Shown here: piece after piece, positions 15,142 through 22,636 of the stretch
Position numbering within the stretch: position 1 is the stretch's first letter
Layout of the letters: the number at the start of each line of letters is the position of its first letter
NCBI RefSeq assembly: GCF_937863175.1
Contig: NZ_CALMCQ010000205.1
Coordinates: 1 to 32,655 of the forward strand
Length of the DNA: 32,655 bases
Origin: an uncultured Meiothermus sp.
GTDB lineage: Bacteria; Deinococcota; Deinococci; Deinococcales; Thermaceae
Direction: 5' to 3'
The notes under the pieces: generated by a model
Told to the model about the DNA's origin: nothing
The model's database searches: none
The model's input: the letters and a program-made list of their open reading frames with translations, nothing else
Program-made: the position numbers and the translations under genes

Positions 15142-15756
15142 CTAGCGTCCAGCGGTCAGAGTAAAGCGACGGTCTTCCTCGGCCAGAAGCCGATCACCTT
15201 CCCAAAGCTGCCAGCGTAGTCGGTAGGTGCCTAGGTTACTCGCATAGCGAGTATGCGCTACGCGCACCCCCTGGGGCGGCACTGCGGGTAGGTCGAAACG
15301 ATAGAGCACCTGAAGCCAGGTGGTGTAGCGCAGCACCTCAAAACCCCGCGAATCTTGCTCGAGCCGGCCACAGTGAAGCCGGTAGCTGGCCTGCTCCAGC
15401 CCCACCCCAAAACCTGGGGGAGCCTCGAGCAGCACCAAGCGCACCAGGGGGGCAGGCTGTTCGTGCTGGGTTGCCCAGCGGCAGCGCTCTACCGGGTCGG
15501 GAAATGGAACCGGTGGTCTGGGGGGAAAGCCGAACTCGAGGGTGATGGAAAACCCCAGTGACCAGCTAGGGCCACGGGCAATGTCTGTCCAGCGCCGTTC
15601 CTCGTAGCGCTGTCGGCCATAAAGCGGTGCTCCGGCTGGACTGGTAAAGACGGGAAAGTCCTCCAGGCTGTAGGGGTGCTGGGGTGTGCTGCCCAGATAG
15701 GTGGGGGCACAGGCTGCCAGCCAGATCGCCAGAACGGCCACAAATCCCCTTCGCAT
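15142..15756 (-). CDS. Lipoprotein of unknown function carrying a dispersed repeat
   Basis: A 204-residue lipoprotein: signal MRRGFVAVLAIWLAAC with lipid on Cys16, then a mature part rich in Pro, Arg and aromatic residues (motifs PLYGRQRYEERRW, GFSITLEFGFPPRPPVPFP, YRLRWQLWEGDRLLAEEDRR). I do not recognise the family. ATG 15756 with GAGGTG just upstream is preferred over a TTG at 15774. The 46-base dispersed repeat (15231-15276) falls inside the frame and encodes about residues 161-176 (PQGVRVAHTRYASNLG) without breaking it. It sits between fadA (72 bases upstream) and the fadE promoter, but has no evident link to fatty-acid metabolism. It may be cotranscribed with fadA. Confidence 0.7.
   Translation of the reverse strand: MRRGFVAVLAIWLAACAPTYLGSTPQHPYSLEDFPVFTSPAGAPLYGRQRYEERRWTDIARGPSWSLGFSITLEFGFPPRPPVPFPDPVERCRWATQHEQPAPLVRLVLLEAPPGFGVGLEQASYRLHCGRLEQDSRGFEVLRYTTWLQVLYRFDLPAVPPQGVRVAHTRYASNLGTYRLRWQLWEGDRLLAEEDRRFTLTAGR
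15231..15276 (+). repeat. 46-base dispersed repeat, copy A (inside a lipoprotein gene)
   Basis: This 46-base segment is the exact reverse complement of 17754-17799. It contains overlapping dyads (ACTCGC-ATA-GCGAGT and CGCATA-GCGAG-TATGCG), so it can fold into alternative small hairpins, like a REP-type element. Flanking bases differ between the copies, which fixes both borders. Confidence 0.85.
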
Positions 15757-15828
15757 CTTTTCCACCTCAGGCAATTGCTAGCAGCATACCTCCATCGCAT
15801 GAAACCTGTGTTCCGGTACCAGACTAAC

Positions 15829-17001
15829 CTACCGCCCGGCATACACCTCGAATACCCCAGCCGCTCCCATCCCGCCACCGATGCACATGGTTACCATGCC
15901 CAGCCCACCCCCGCGCTGGCCAAGTTCGTGAACCAGCTGGGTGGTGAGCTTGGCCCCGGTTGCACCCAGCGGGTGCCCCAGGGCGATTGCCCCGCCGTTG
16001 ACGTTGACCTTCTCGGGGTTCATCTGTAGCTCGCCCATCACAGCCAGCACCTGTGCAGCAAAGGCTTCGTTGAACTCAATCAGTTGCAGGTCATCTACCT
16101 TCATGCCGGCTTTGGCCAGGGCCTTGGGCACGGCTTTGATCGGGCCCACCCCCATGATGTCCGGGTCAACCCCTCCGGTAGCAAAAGTAATGAACTTTGC
16201 CAGCGGCTTCAGACCCAGCTCCCTGGCTTTGTCGCTGCTCATCAGCAGCAGGGCGGCGGCCCCATCGGAGTAGGGCGAGGCATTGCCGGCGGTTACGCTT
16301 CCACCCTCCTTGAAGGCGGGCTTGAGCTTTCCCAGGCGCTCGAGGCTGGTATCGGCGCGGGGCAGCTCGTCCCTGGCAAAGTGAACTTCCTCCACGCTGC
16401 GCTTGCTGCCCTTCCAGCTCACCTTTTTGACCGGAATGGGCACAACCTGGCCAGCGAAGGCCCCGCTTTCCAGCGCTTTGATAGCCTTCTGGTGGCTGGT
16501 ATAAGCCCAGGCGTCCTGGTCGGCGCGGCTTACTCCCCAGCGCTCGGCGACCCGCTCGGCGGTGAAACCCATCCCGATATAGGCCTCGGTCAGTTCGGGG
16601 TGGAGCTGGGTATGAAAGCCCGACATGGGCACCTGGCTCATCATCTCCACCCCGCCGGCCAGCACCACCTCGTTCATGCCGGAGATGATGGCCTGAGCGG
16701 CATAGGCCACGCTCTGCAGTCCCGAAGAGCAGAAGCGGTTGATGGTCGCCGCGGAGACTTCTACTGGAAAGCCCGCCCGCAGCACCGAGAGCCGGGCCAC
16801 ATTCAACCCCTGGCCAGCCTCGGGCATGGCGCAGCCCCACTGCACGTCTTCGATAAGGGCAGGGCTCACCCCGACCTTTTCGACCGCTGCTTTCATGACT
16901 GTTGCCGAAAGGTCAATGGGGTGTACCGAGGCCAACGAACCATCGCTCTTGCCGCGCCCCACGGCGCTCCTAACTGCACTGACAATTACGGCTTCTTTCA
17001 T
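15829..17001 (-). CDS. fadA: Acetyl-CoA C-acyltransferase (3-ketoacyl-CoA thiolase)
   Basis: A 390-residue thiolase, the last step of beta-oxidation, cleaving 3-ketoacyl-CoA with CoA to acetyl-CoA and a shortened acyl-CoA. The full catalytic set is present: nucleophile Cys91 ([11 protein letters not shown]), His343 ([15 protein letters not shown]) and Cys373 ([13 protein letters not shown]). [11 protein letters not shown], the usual NEAFA motif, is also seen. The length is normal. The start at 17001 has CAGGAGC five bases upstream. The operator at 17012-17034 and promoter at 17030-17059 match those of fadE and fadN. Being next to fadN and fadE supports a degradative thiolase rather than a biosynthetic acetoacetyl-CoA thiolase. 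Confidence 0.93.
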   Translation of the reverse strand: MKEAVIVSAVRSAVGRGKSDGSLASVHPIDLSATVMKAAVEKVGVSPALIEDVQWGCAMPEAGQGLNVARLSVLRAGFPVEVSAATINRFCSSGLQSVAYAAQAIISGMNEVVLAGGVEMMSQVPMSGFHTQLHPELTEAYIGMGFTAERVAERWGVSRADQDAWAYTSHQKAIKALESGAFAGQVVPIPVKKVSWKGSKRSVEEVHFARDELPRADTSLERLGKLKPAFKEGGSVTAGNASPYSDGAAALLLMSSDKARELGLKPLAKFITFATGGVDPDIMGVGPIKAVPKALAKAGMKVDDLQLIEFNEAFAAQVLAVMGELQMNPEKVNVNGGAIALGHPLGATGAKLTTQLVHELGQRGGGLGMVTMCIGGGMGAAGVFEVYAGR

Positions 17002-17011
17002 GGTTGCTCCT

Positions 17012-17034
17012 GAAGTTATACCGAGTCAAAGTTT
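17012..17034. promoter_or_regulatory. Operator dyad in front of fadA (copy 2 of 3)
   Basis: Same 23-base register as copies 1 and 3, with left arm GAAGTTATACC and right arm AGTCAAAGTTT. It is less symmetrical than the fadE copy but keeps the TATACC core and the AAGTTT end. It overlaps the -10 box and lies 11 bases before the start codon. Confidence 0.7.
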
Positions 17035-17059
17035 ATTGCAAAGCGGACCTGGGATTCAA
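17030..17059 (-). promoter_or_regulatory. fadA promoter
   Basis: On the minus strand, -35 TTGAAT (17054-17059) and -10 TAAACT (17030-17035) are separated by 18 bases. The -10 hexamer and its place within the operator are identical to those at fadE and fadN. Confidence 0.6.
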
Positions 17060-17104
17060 GTTAGAAGCCACAGTCGTGCTGGAATATCTTGAGGCGGCTT
17101 GTAT

Positions 17105-17578
17105 TTACCGAAAGACCCGGGAGAGCTCGAGCTTTACCCCTAGGGCGGAGTCCACCAACACCTCATCGTCGCGGAATATCTCATAAGCCGTCGGGCCCGA
17201 GAACACGTAGACGTTCCTCAGGCCTGGAATCACCAGCCAGCAGGATTTGACCCCGTTACTAAAGTATTTCCTGGCCTTGTCTATCAGCTCTTGCAGGCTC
17301 TGGGTGGGCGACAAAATCTCGATGGCGCATAGCGGCGGCTGGGTCATGCGAACTTCGTCCAGAGAGAAATCTATTTCCATCTTGTGGTAGATGGAGATGT
17401 CAGGGACGGACTCCCACTCCCCAAAGCCCAGCTTCAGTTCGGAGAAGAGGGTGAACCGCTCCGGGTAGCTGCTCGCCAACGCCGCAATGAGGTTAGCCTG
17501 AACATAGCCATGAAGTTTGCTGGGCATGGGCTTGCCTCGCTCTAGTTCGTACTGCGAAACTTCAATCACCTTTTGCAT
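17105..17578 (-). CDS. Uma2-family (DUF820) PD-(D/E)xK protein
   Basis: A 157-residue protein of the Uma2/DUF820 family, a restriction-endonuclease-like fold often scattered in many copies in Deinococcota and cyanobacteria, with unproven function. Visible core residues: Glu47 (LFSELKLG), Asp60 (SVPDISIY), Glu87 in AIEILSPTQS, then Lys101/Lys104 in IDKARKYFSNGVKSCWLVIP, the helix and strand typical of the family. It is slightly shorter at the N-terminus than many members (usually about 180-200) but keeps the catalytic core. GAGGG lies seven bases before the ATG, and a TACACT -10-like box lies at 17599-17604. It interrupts the fad genes and is probably a later arrival. Confidence 0.85.
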   Translation of the reverse strand: MQKVIEVSQYELERGKPMPSKLHGYVQANLIAALASSYPERFTLFSELKLGFGEWESVPDISIYHKMEIDFSLDEVRMTQPPLCAIEILSPTQSLQELIDKARKYFSNGVKSCWLVIPGLRNVYVFSGPTAYEIFRDDEVLVDSALGVKLELSRVFR

Positions 17579-17634
17579 GGTGTTCCCTCTTTAGGGCCAG
17601 TGTAGCAGACGGGGGAAGGATGGGCTCGATGTGC

Positions 17635-17650
17635 GGTGCGCAGGCGCACC
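17635..17650. repeat. REP-like palindrome GGTGCG-CAGG-CGCACC
   Basis: A perfect 6-base-stem palindrome with a four-base loop in the gap between the Uma2 and DinB-like genes. The context (TGCGGTGCGC...GCGCACCCTAC) resembles short GC-rich extragenic palindromes seen in many bacteria. Only one copy was noticed in this window. Confidence 0.5.
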
Positions 17651-17753
17651 CTACAACTCTGCGCCGCTAAAGGGCCGCCAACGCCTTCTGTGAAGCGGTC
17701 GTACAGGGTTACGAGGTGCTGCATATCAGTCTGTGCGGGTTAGCGCAATCTGC

Positions 17754-17799
17754 CCCCAGGGGGTGCGCGTAGCGCATACTCGCTATGCGAGTAACCTAG
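17754..17799 (-). repeat. 46-base dispersed repeat, copy B (3' end of the DinB-like gene)
   Basis: Exact reverse complement of copy A at 15231-15276. It supplies the last five codons and the TAG stop (17783-17785) of the minus-strand gene that starts at 18118, so its arrival probably set the present end of that protein. Confidence 0.85.
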
Positions 17800-18118
17800 C
17801 ATGCCAGACCGAATGGCGGCAGCAAAGTCGTATCAAAGCGCTTACGGTCATCGCCTGGCCATAGTGCACAAGTGTTGCTCTGGCCTCGGGGCTCAGGGCC
17901 GCGGTCTGTTCGACCTCGTAAGCCATCAGGGCCTCGAGGTCGTGCGGCGGCGCCCCAAGGTTTAGCTCTTGAGCGATCATGCTCCAGTACATGTGCTTGG
18001 TGTCTCGGATGTGCTGTAGCAGCCGTTCGGCCCGCGACCCCTCGTACCCCAACACGCTTGTCACGGATTCGAAAGGGTAGTAGTTGCTGTCGCGGACCAG
18101 CTCAAGCAGTTCATCCAT
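17783..18118 (-). CDS. Short DinB-like protein, probably truncated by a repeat
   Basis: A 111-residue, mainly helical protein (MDELLELVRDSNYYPFESVT, then LLQHIRDTKHMYWSMIAQEL, then ATLVHYGQAMTVSALIRLCC). It loosely resembles the DinB/YfiT four-helix family, whose members are usually 150-170 residues; the metal-binding His near the C-terminus expected in that family is not seen. The last five residues and the stop lie in the 46-base repeat (17754-17799), so the original C-terminus may be lost. ATG 18118 has GAGGAG nine bases upstream. It starts 40 bases after the fadN stop and may be cotranscribed with it. The family call is tentative; it may be a pseudogene. Confidence 0.5.
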   Translation of the reverse strand: MDELLELVRDSNYYPFESVTSVLGYEGSRAERLLQHIRDTKHMYWSMIAQELNLGAPPHDLEALMAYEVEQTAALSPEARATLVHYGQAMTVSALIRLCCRHSVWHARLLA

Positions 18119-18158
18119 AGGGGGTCTCCTCAAGCAAAAATAAGAACCGCGTCCAGGT

Positions 18159-20450
18159 TCAGTTCCGCAGCGGTTTACCGGTCTTGAGGGTGTGGGCGAT
18201 GCGCTCCTGGGTCTTTTTGGTGCCTAAGAGCTTCAGGAAGCCTTCGCGTTCTAAGTCCAGAATGTCCTGTTCAGTTACCTCCCGCGCGGGCCCGTCACCC
18301 CCACACAGCACATAGGCCACCGCATTCCCCACCAGCACATCGTGTTCACTGGCCTGTTTGGCCTCCTGAAACTGCCACAGGGCATAACGCAAATTCCCGA
18401 TGCCCTCGGCGCCCAGGGCACGAATTTTCATGGGGGGCTCTGGCACGTAGTCGGGGGCCATAAACAGCACCCGTCTCCTGGCATCGGCAATCAGACGGTC
18501 GCGGTTCATAGAGATGCCGTCAGAGGTTCGCAGGAAGCCCATGTTTCGGGCCTCGAGGGCGCTGGTACTGGTCTGGGCCAGCATAATCATCTGGAAAGCC
18601 CGCTTCACCCCCTCGAACAGGTCAACCTCGGGGCCATAGGCGGCAAGCTCGCTGGTAAAGCGGAAGAGCATCTCCTTGGTACCCCCGCCCCCCGGCAGCA
18701 GCCCCACCCCGGCCTCGACCAACCCCATGTAAAGCTCGGCGTGGGCCTGGATAGCGCTGGAATGCAAACTGAACTCGGCCCCGCCGCCCAGGGTCAGGCC
18801 GAAGGGGGCCGAGACCACCGGGAAGGGCGAGCGGCGCAGGCGCATGGCGGTCTGCTGGAAGCGGCGGGTAGCCAGCTCGAGGTCGTCCCAGGCCCCCTCC
18901 TGCACGGCCATAATCACCAGGGCCAGGTTGGCGCCGGCGCTAAAAGTGCGGGGGTCTTCATGGCCGATGACCAGGCCTTCGTAACCATTAGCCTCGACCC
19001 AGTCCAGGGCCTTGTGCAGCCCGGTTAACGGCCCCTCGCCCAGGGTGCCCATCTTGGCCCGGTTCTCGAACAGGGCCACCCCGTCGCCCAGATCGAGCAG
19101 AGCATATTCTTTGGACTCCAGCAGGGTCTTGCCCGTGCTCTTGATCTTGGCCAGGCGGATCACCCCTTCCTCGGCGGGAATAGGGTGGTACTGGCCGTCG
19201 AAGCCCAGATACGTGCCGTTTTTGTAAAAGCTGCCCTGGGCTTTTTTCAGCAGTTCGGGCTCGCTCAGTCCCAGCTCGGCGAAGCCCTGGCGCAGGTTGT
19301 CCAGCCCTACCGCATCCATGTTCTTAAAGGGGCCTTGCTCCCAGGCGAAGCCCCACTCCAGAGCCCGGTCTACCGAGACGATCTCGTGGGCAATTTCCTG
19401 GGCTTTTTCCAGGGCGTAGTGGGCGTTGGTCAAAAACAACTTGCGGACAAAGCTGCCGTACTTGCCGGGCAGGTCGCCCACCCGACGCAGGCGCTCCTCC
19501 AGGGGCAGGTCTTTGATGGCCCCAATCTCGTCGGTGCGAAGCTTTTGCTGGGGTCTGTACTCGCCGGTGACGTAGTCGTAGGTCAGGATGTCCTTGCCGA
19601 CCTTCTGATAGAACCCCGCCCCGGTCTTGTCGCCAAGCTTGTTCTGGGCGATCAGGTTTTCCACCCAGTCGGGCATCGCAAAGTCCTCGCCGGTGGTGTG
19701 CGAGAGCTCGGTGGAGACCAGCTTCAGCACGTCCAGGCCAGAGATGTCGCCGGTGCGGAAGGTGGCGCTCTTGGGGCGGCCCACCAGTGGGCCGGTCAGG
19801 GCGTCTACCTCGTCAATGCTCAGGCCCTCCGAGACCATCAGGCGCATGGCCTGGGACATGCCAAACACCCCCAGGCGGTTGGCGATAAAGCCCGGCGAGT
19901 CCTTACAGATCACCGTGCCCTTGCCCAGAATCCGCTCGCCAAACTTACGCATGGCCTCGAGCACTGCCGGGTCGGTCTCGGGGGTGGGAATCAGCTCCAA
20001 AAGGTGCAGATAGCGTACCGGAGCGAAGAAGTGGGTACCCAGGAAACGCTTGCGGAAAGCCTCTCCCCTGCCCTCGAGCAGGGTCTTCATGGGGATACCC
20101 GAGGTGTTGGAGGAGACAATAGCCCTGGGGGCAGCGGTCTCGAGCCTGGCAAACAATTCCTGCTTGGGCTCAACCTTCTCGATGATCACCTCGACCACCC
20201 AGTCGCAGTCCTTGAGCTTCTCGAGCTGCTCGGTGGTGCCAATTTCGATCAGGCTGGCACGACCCTTGTCCATAAAGCTGGCCGGCCTGGACCTGAGATG
20301 ACGATCTAAGCCTTTCTTGACGAACTCGAGCTTGTCCTCCTGGCCCGGAATATCCAGCATCACCACCGGCACCCCTGCCGAAGCAGCCAGCGAGGCGATT
20401 GCTCCACCCATCGTGCCCGAACCCACCACACCCATCCTCTTGATTCGCAT
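18159..20450 (-). CDS. fadN: Fused 3-hydroxyacyl-CoA dehydrogenase / enoyl-CoA hydratase (FadN type)
   Basis: A 763-residue bifunctional beta-oxidation enzyme with the dehydrogenase first and the hydratase last, the order of Bacillus FadN and opposite to E. coli FadB. N-terminal Rossmann motif GSGTMG (residues 10-15) with VVMLDI acidic strand end; THFFAPVRYLHLLELIP holds the catalytic His and family motif; CKDSPGFIANRLGVFGMSQA marks the C-terminal dehydrogenase domain. The crotonase part (about 440-660) has FSAGANLALVI, an oxyanion hole region FGLTLGGGAEFSLH and the catalytic Glu in VEAGVGLLPGGGGT. It hydrates enoyl-CoA and oxidises the 3-hydroxyacyl-CoA with NAD. GGAGGC lies four bases before the ATG. 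Promoter and operator at 20527-20573. Confidence 0.92.
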   Translation of the reverse strand: MRIKRMGVVGSGTMGGAIASLAASAGVPVVMLDIPGQEDKLEFVKKGLDRHLRSRPASFMDKGRASLIEIGTTEQLEKLKDCDWVVEVIIEKVEPKQELFARLETAAPRAIVSSNTSGIPMKTLLEGRGEAFRKRFLGTHFFAPVRYLHLLELIPTPETDPAVLEAMRKFGERILGKGTVICKDSPGFIANRLGVFGMSQAMRLMVSEGLSIDEVDALTGPLVGRPKSATFRTGDISGLDVLKLVSTELSHTTGEDFAMPDWVENLIAQNKLGDKTGAGFYQKVGKDILTYDYVTGEYRPQQKLRTDEIGAIKDLPLEERLRRVGDLPGKYGSFVRKLFLTNAHYALEKAQEIAHEIVSVDRALEWGFAWEQGPFKNMDAVGLDNLRQGFAELGLSEPELLKKAQGSFYKNGTYLGFDGQYHPIPAEEGVIRLAKIKSTGKTLLESKEYALLDLGDGVALFENRAKMGTLGEGPLTGLHKALDWVEANGYEGLVIGHEDPRTFSAGANLALVIMAVQEGAWDDLELATRRFQQTAMRLRRSPFPVVSAPFGLTLGGGAEFSLHSSAIQAHAELYMGLVEAGVGLLPGGGGTKEMLFRFTSELAAYGPEVDLFEGVKRAFQMIMLAQTSTSALEARNMGFLRTSDGISMNRDRLIADARRRVLFMAPDYVPEPPMKIRALGAEGIGNLRYALWQFQEAKQASEHDVLVGNAVAYVLCGGDGPAREVTEQDILDLEREGFLKLLGTKKTQERIAHTLKTGKPLRN

Positions 20451-20526
20451 TTTTGCCTCCAGACCTGCAAGACCATCGCGGTTAACTCATGGCTTATGGC
20501 TTTTTTTGCTAGACTGCGATCGGCTA

Positions 20527-20549
20527 TTTTTTATACCGAGTATAAGTTT
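20527..20549. promoter_or_regulatory. Operator dyad in front of fadN (copy 3 of 3)
   Basis: Same register as the other two copies: a T-rich left flank, core TTATACCGAGTATAAG (itself a good dyad) and AAGTTT end. It overlaps the -10 box of the fadN promoter. It lies about 77 bases before the fadN start, farther than at fadA and fadE. Confidence 0.75.
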
Positions 20550-20573
20550 ATAACAAGACCACCACTCAGTCTA
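20545..20573 (-). promoter_or_regulatory. fadN promoter
   Basis: On the minus strand, -35-like TAGACT (20568-20573) and -10 TAAACT (20545-20550) are separated by 17 bases. The message would carry an untranslated leader of about 85-90 bases. Confidence 0.6.
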
Positions 20574-20676
20574 GCCACCGATCCCCCAAAGGAAAGAGAG
20601 GGCCTGCAAAATGCGTTCCACACCCAGTTTTCGGCGGCACTCGGTGTCGTGGCTGAGGTAGTTCTCTTTCAGTTCC

Positions 20677-21270
20677 TCAATCCGGTTGCGCTTTGAGCCA
20701 GTCCGCCACCACCTTCGACCACTCCTCGAGCCCTTCATACACGGCCCAGACTTCTTCGAGGCTAACCAGGCGGCCCTCGAGCTTGTGCGTTTCCACCACC
20801 TTTGGCTCTTCCTCGGCATCCACCACAAACACCAGACCTGCATGCACCCTGCTCACCGGAGTATCGTCCATGACAATTAAGCCAGCGGGCTGGGCCGAGT
20901 AATGGCGAACCCCAACTTCCTCCAGAAGCTCCCGCCGCAGCCCGTCCAGCACGGGGCCGGAACCTCGTCCGGGAAACGATTCCAGGGATAGGTCTTCGGG
21001 GTTGATATGCCCTCCCACGCCAAGCGTGTATAGATCGTGCAGGCGGGCCTCGCCTCCACCCCTGGTGCGGCGCAACAGAAAATACCTTTCGCCGTAGCGC
21101 ACCACGCCATAGGGGATAATTTGCCGATGGGCGGGGTCTTGCTCGGCCCTGGCTCGAGGCACAAATAAGCCTTCCCGCTCCACTTTTTGCAGCAGCTCGA
21201 GGTTCATAGGCAGCAGCCGGTTTTGGGCAGCCGGAAATTCCAACGCGGGCAGGACGTACACTTGCTCCAT
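20677..21270 (-). CDS. Nudix-fold hydrolase
   Basis: A 197-residue protein with a recognisable but expanded Nudix box: GVGGHINPEDL (about 84-94), an insertion of about a dozen residues (ESFPGRGSGPVLD), then GLRRELLEEVGV (110-121), which carries the metal-binding glutamates. The strand before it is YGVVRYGERYFLLRRTRGG. Related proteins are often named 'phosphoesterase' in Thermus genomes, as I recall. The substrate is unknown; the position 20 bases after the guanine deaminase stop points to nucleotide clean-up or salvage. The upstream GGTAGGG could be a weak ribosome site. A different reading frame of about 36 codons continues across its stop (20571-20681). Confidence 0.75.
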   Translation of the reverse strand: MEQVYVLPALEFPAAQNRLLPMNLELLQKVEREGLFVPRARAEQDPAHRQIIPYGVVRYGERYFLLRRTRGGGEARLHDLYTLGVGGHINPEDLSLESFPGRGSGPVLDGLRRELLEEVGVRHYSAQPAGLIVMDDTPVSRVHAGLVFVVDAEEEPKVVETHKLEGRLVSLEEVWAVYEGLEEWSKVVADWLKAQPD

Positions 21271-21290
21271 GCGGGCTACCCTACCATCGG

Positions 21291-22583
21291 TCAGTCCAGG
21301 ACAATTTCCCGCCCATCCAGCCAGACCCTGGCAACTCGAGCTTCACCATACAGCGTGAAGAGCGAACCCAAGAGCTGGTCTACCGAGTCGAGGTGGCGGA
21401 AGTGAACTTCCAGGGTGCTCCTGGCCTCGGGCTTGATCCACAACACATCGGCGGCCTTGCCGGGGGCAAAGCTGCCCACCACCGCACCATAGCCCAGAAT
21501 TTCTGCTCCGGCCTGGGTAGCCAGGTAGAGCAGGTGGGCAGGGGTCAGGTTTACGCTATCGGAAGCGTAGCGCTGGGCCATATAGGCCATAAGCCCCTCC
21601 TTCAGCAGGCTGAAGCCGGTGCCGCCCCCCACATCCGAACCCAGCCCAAAGCGAACCCCCTGTCGCAGATGCCGGTTCATGGGGAAGATACCGCTGCCGA
21701 TAAAGGCGTTTGAGCTTGGGCAGTGGGCTACCGCAGCCCTGGTCTCGGCCAGGCGCACCAGTTCGGGCTCGGTCGGGTGGACATTGTGTGCAAACACCGA
21801 ACGCTCGGAGACCAGATGGAACCGGTCGTAGGTATGCAGATAGTGGTGGCTCCAGGGAAACAGTTCGGCCACCGTCCGAATCTCCTCGGTATTTTCGTTG
21901 ATATGGGTGGTGAAATGTAGATCGGGATGCTCCTGGAACAGGGTCTGGCAGACCTCCAGAAGGGCCTCGGAGGCCGAGAGCGAGAAGCGCGGCGTGACCG
22001 CATAGCGCAGTTTGCCGCGCCCATGAAAGCGCTGGATCAACATTTTTTGCTCGGCATAGCTGCGCTGGGGCGTAGTGTGCAGTTCGGGTCGCAACATCCG
22101 ATCCGAGCAGATCTGCCCGGCAATAATGCGCAGGCCTGTATCCTCGGCAGCCCCAAACAGGTTGGCGGTGGCGCCCTGGAAGTGCGAGCCAAATACCAGG
22201 GCGGTGGTGGTTCCATTGCGCAGGAGGAGCTGGACGAACTCCCGGGCCAGTTCGCGGGCCAGCTTGTTATCGGAAAGCTTTGCCTCCAGGGGCAGGGTAC
22301 GCTTTGCTAGCCAGTCCAGGAGCGTGTATCCCATCGCCCCGATTACACGGGTCTGCGGGTAGTGCACATGGGTATCCACAAAACCGGGCAACAGGAGCCC
22401 TTCGCGGTGGTCGTGCACCTGTGCGCCAGGAAATTGCCTGATCAGATCGGTAAAACTGCCCACCGCAGCAATCCTGCCTTCTGCAATCGCCAGGCCCCCC
22501 TCGGAAAAAACTTGCAGGGCTTCCGCCTCGTGGAAGGGATTCTTGGGGGTGTGGACGACCAGGCCACGCAGGATGAGCGTCAT
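21291..22583 (-). CDS. guaD: Guanine deaminase
   Basis: A 430-residue amidohydrolase that turns guanine into xanthine and ammonia. Zinc-binding motif PGFVDTHVHYPQ (His72, His74) with the tyrosine-proline-glutamine tail typical of guanine deaminases, TTHINEN for the second histidine region, VFAHNVHPTEPELVRLAE for the third, and GLGSDVGGGTGFSLLKE holding the catalytic Asp. The C-terminal AEILGYGAVVGSFAPGKAAD motif is standard for the superfamily. The length is normal. No ribosome site precedes ATG 22583; instead a -35/-10 pair (22592-22620) ends eight bases before it, so the message is probably leaderless. It is flanked by adenine deaminase upstream and Nudix downstream. Confidence 0.92.
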   Translation of the reverse strand: MTLILRGLVVHTPKNPFHEAEALQVFSEGGLAIAEGRIAAVGSFTDLIRQFPGAQVHDHREGLLLPGFVDTHVHYPQTRVIGAMGYTLLDWLAKRTLPLEAKLSDNKLARELAREFVQLLLRNGTTTALVFGSHFQGATANLFGAAEDTGLRIIAGQICSDRMLRPELHTTPQRSYAEQKMLIQRFHGRGKLRYAVTPRFSLSASEALLEVCQTLFQEHPDLHFTTHINENTEEIRTVAELFPWSHHYLHTYDRFHLVSERSVFAHNVHPTEPELVRLAETRAAVAHCPSSNAFIGSGIFPMNRHLRQGVRFGLGSDVGGGTGFSLLKEGLMAYMAQRYASDSVNLTPAHLLYLATQAGAEILGYGAVVGSFAPGKAADVLWIKPEARSTLEVHFRHLDSVDQLLGSLFTLYGEARVARVWLDGREIVLD

Positions 22584-22591
22584 GCCGGCCC

Positions 22592-22620
22592 ATTTTACCC
22601 ATCAGACCGCTCGAGTCTAA
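22592..22620 (-). promoter_or_regulatory. guaD promoter, leaderless
   Basis: On the minus strand, -35 TTAGAC (22615-22620) and -10 TAAAAT (22592-22597) are separated by 17 bases, with eight bases from the -10 box to the ATG. It lies in the gap after the adenine deaminase stop, so guaD can be expressed on its own. Confidence 0.6.
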
Positions 22621-22636
22621 TTGGTGGGCCAAACGT

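Noticed and set aside
15231-17799. The 46-base inverted pair as ends of one transposon
   Set aside because: The segment between holds fadA, Uma2 and parts of neighbours, no transposase, and the fad operators match outside copies, so it is not a simple transposon.
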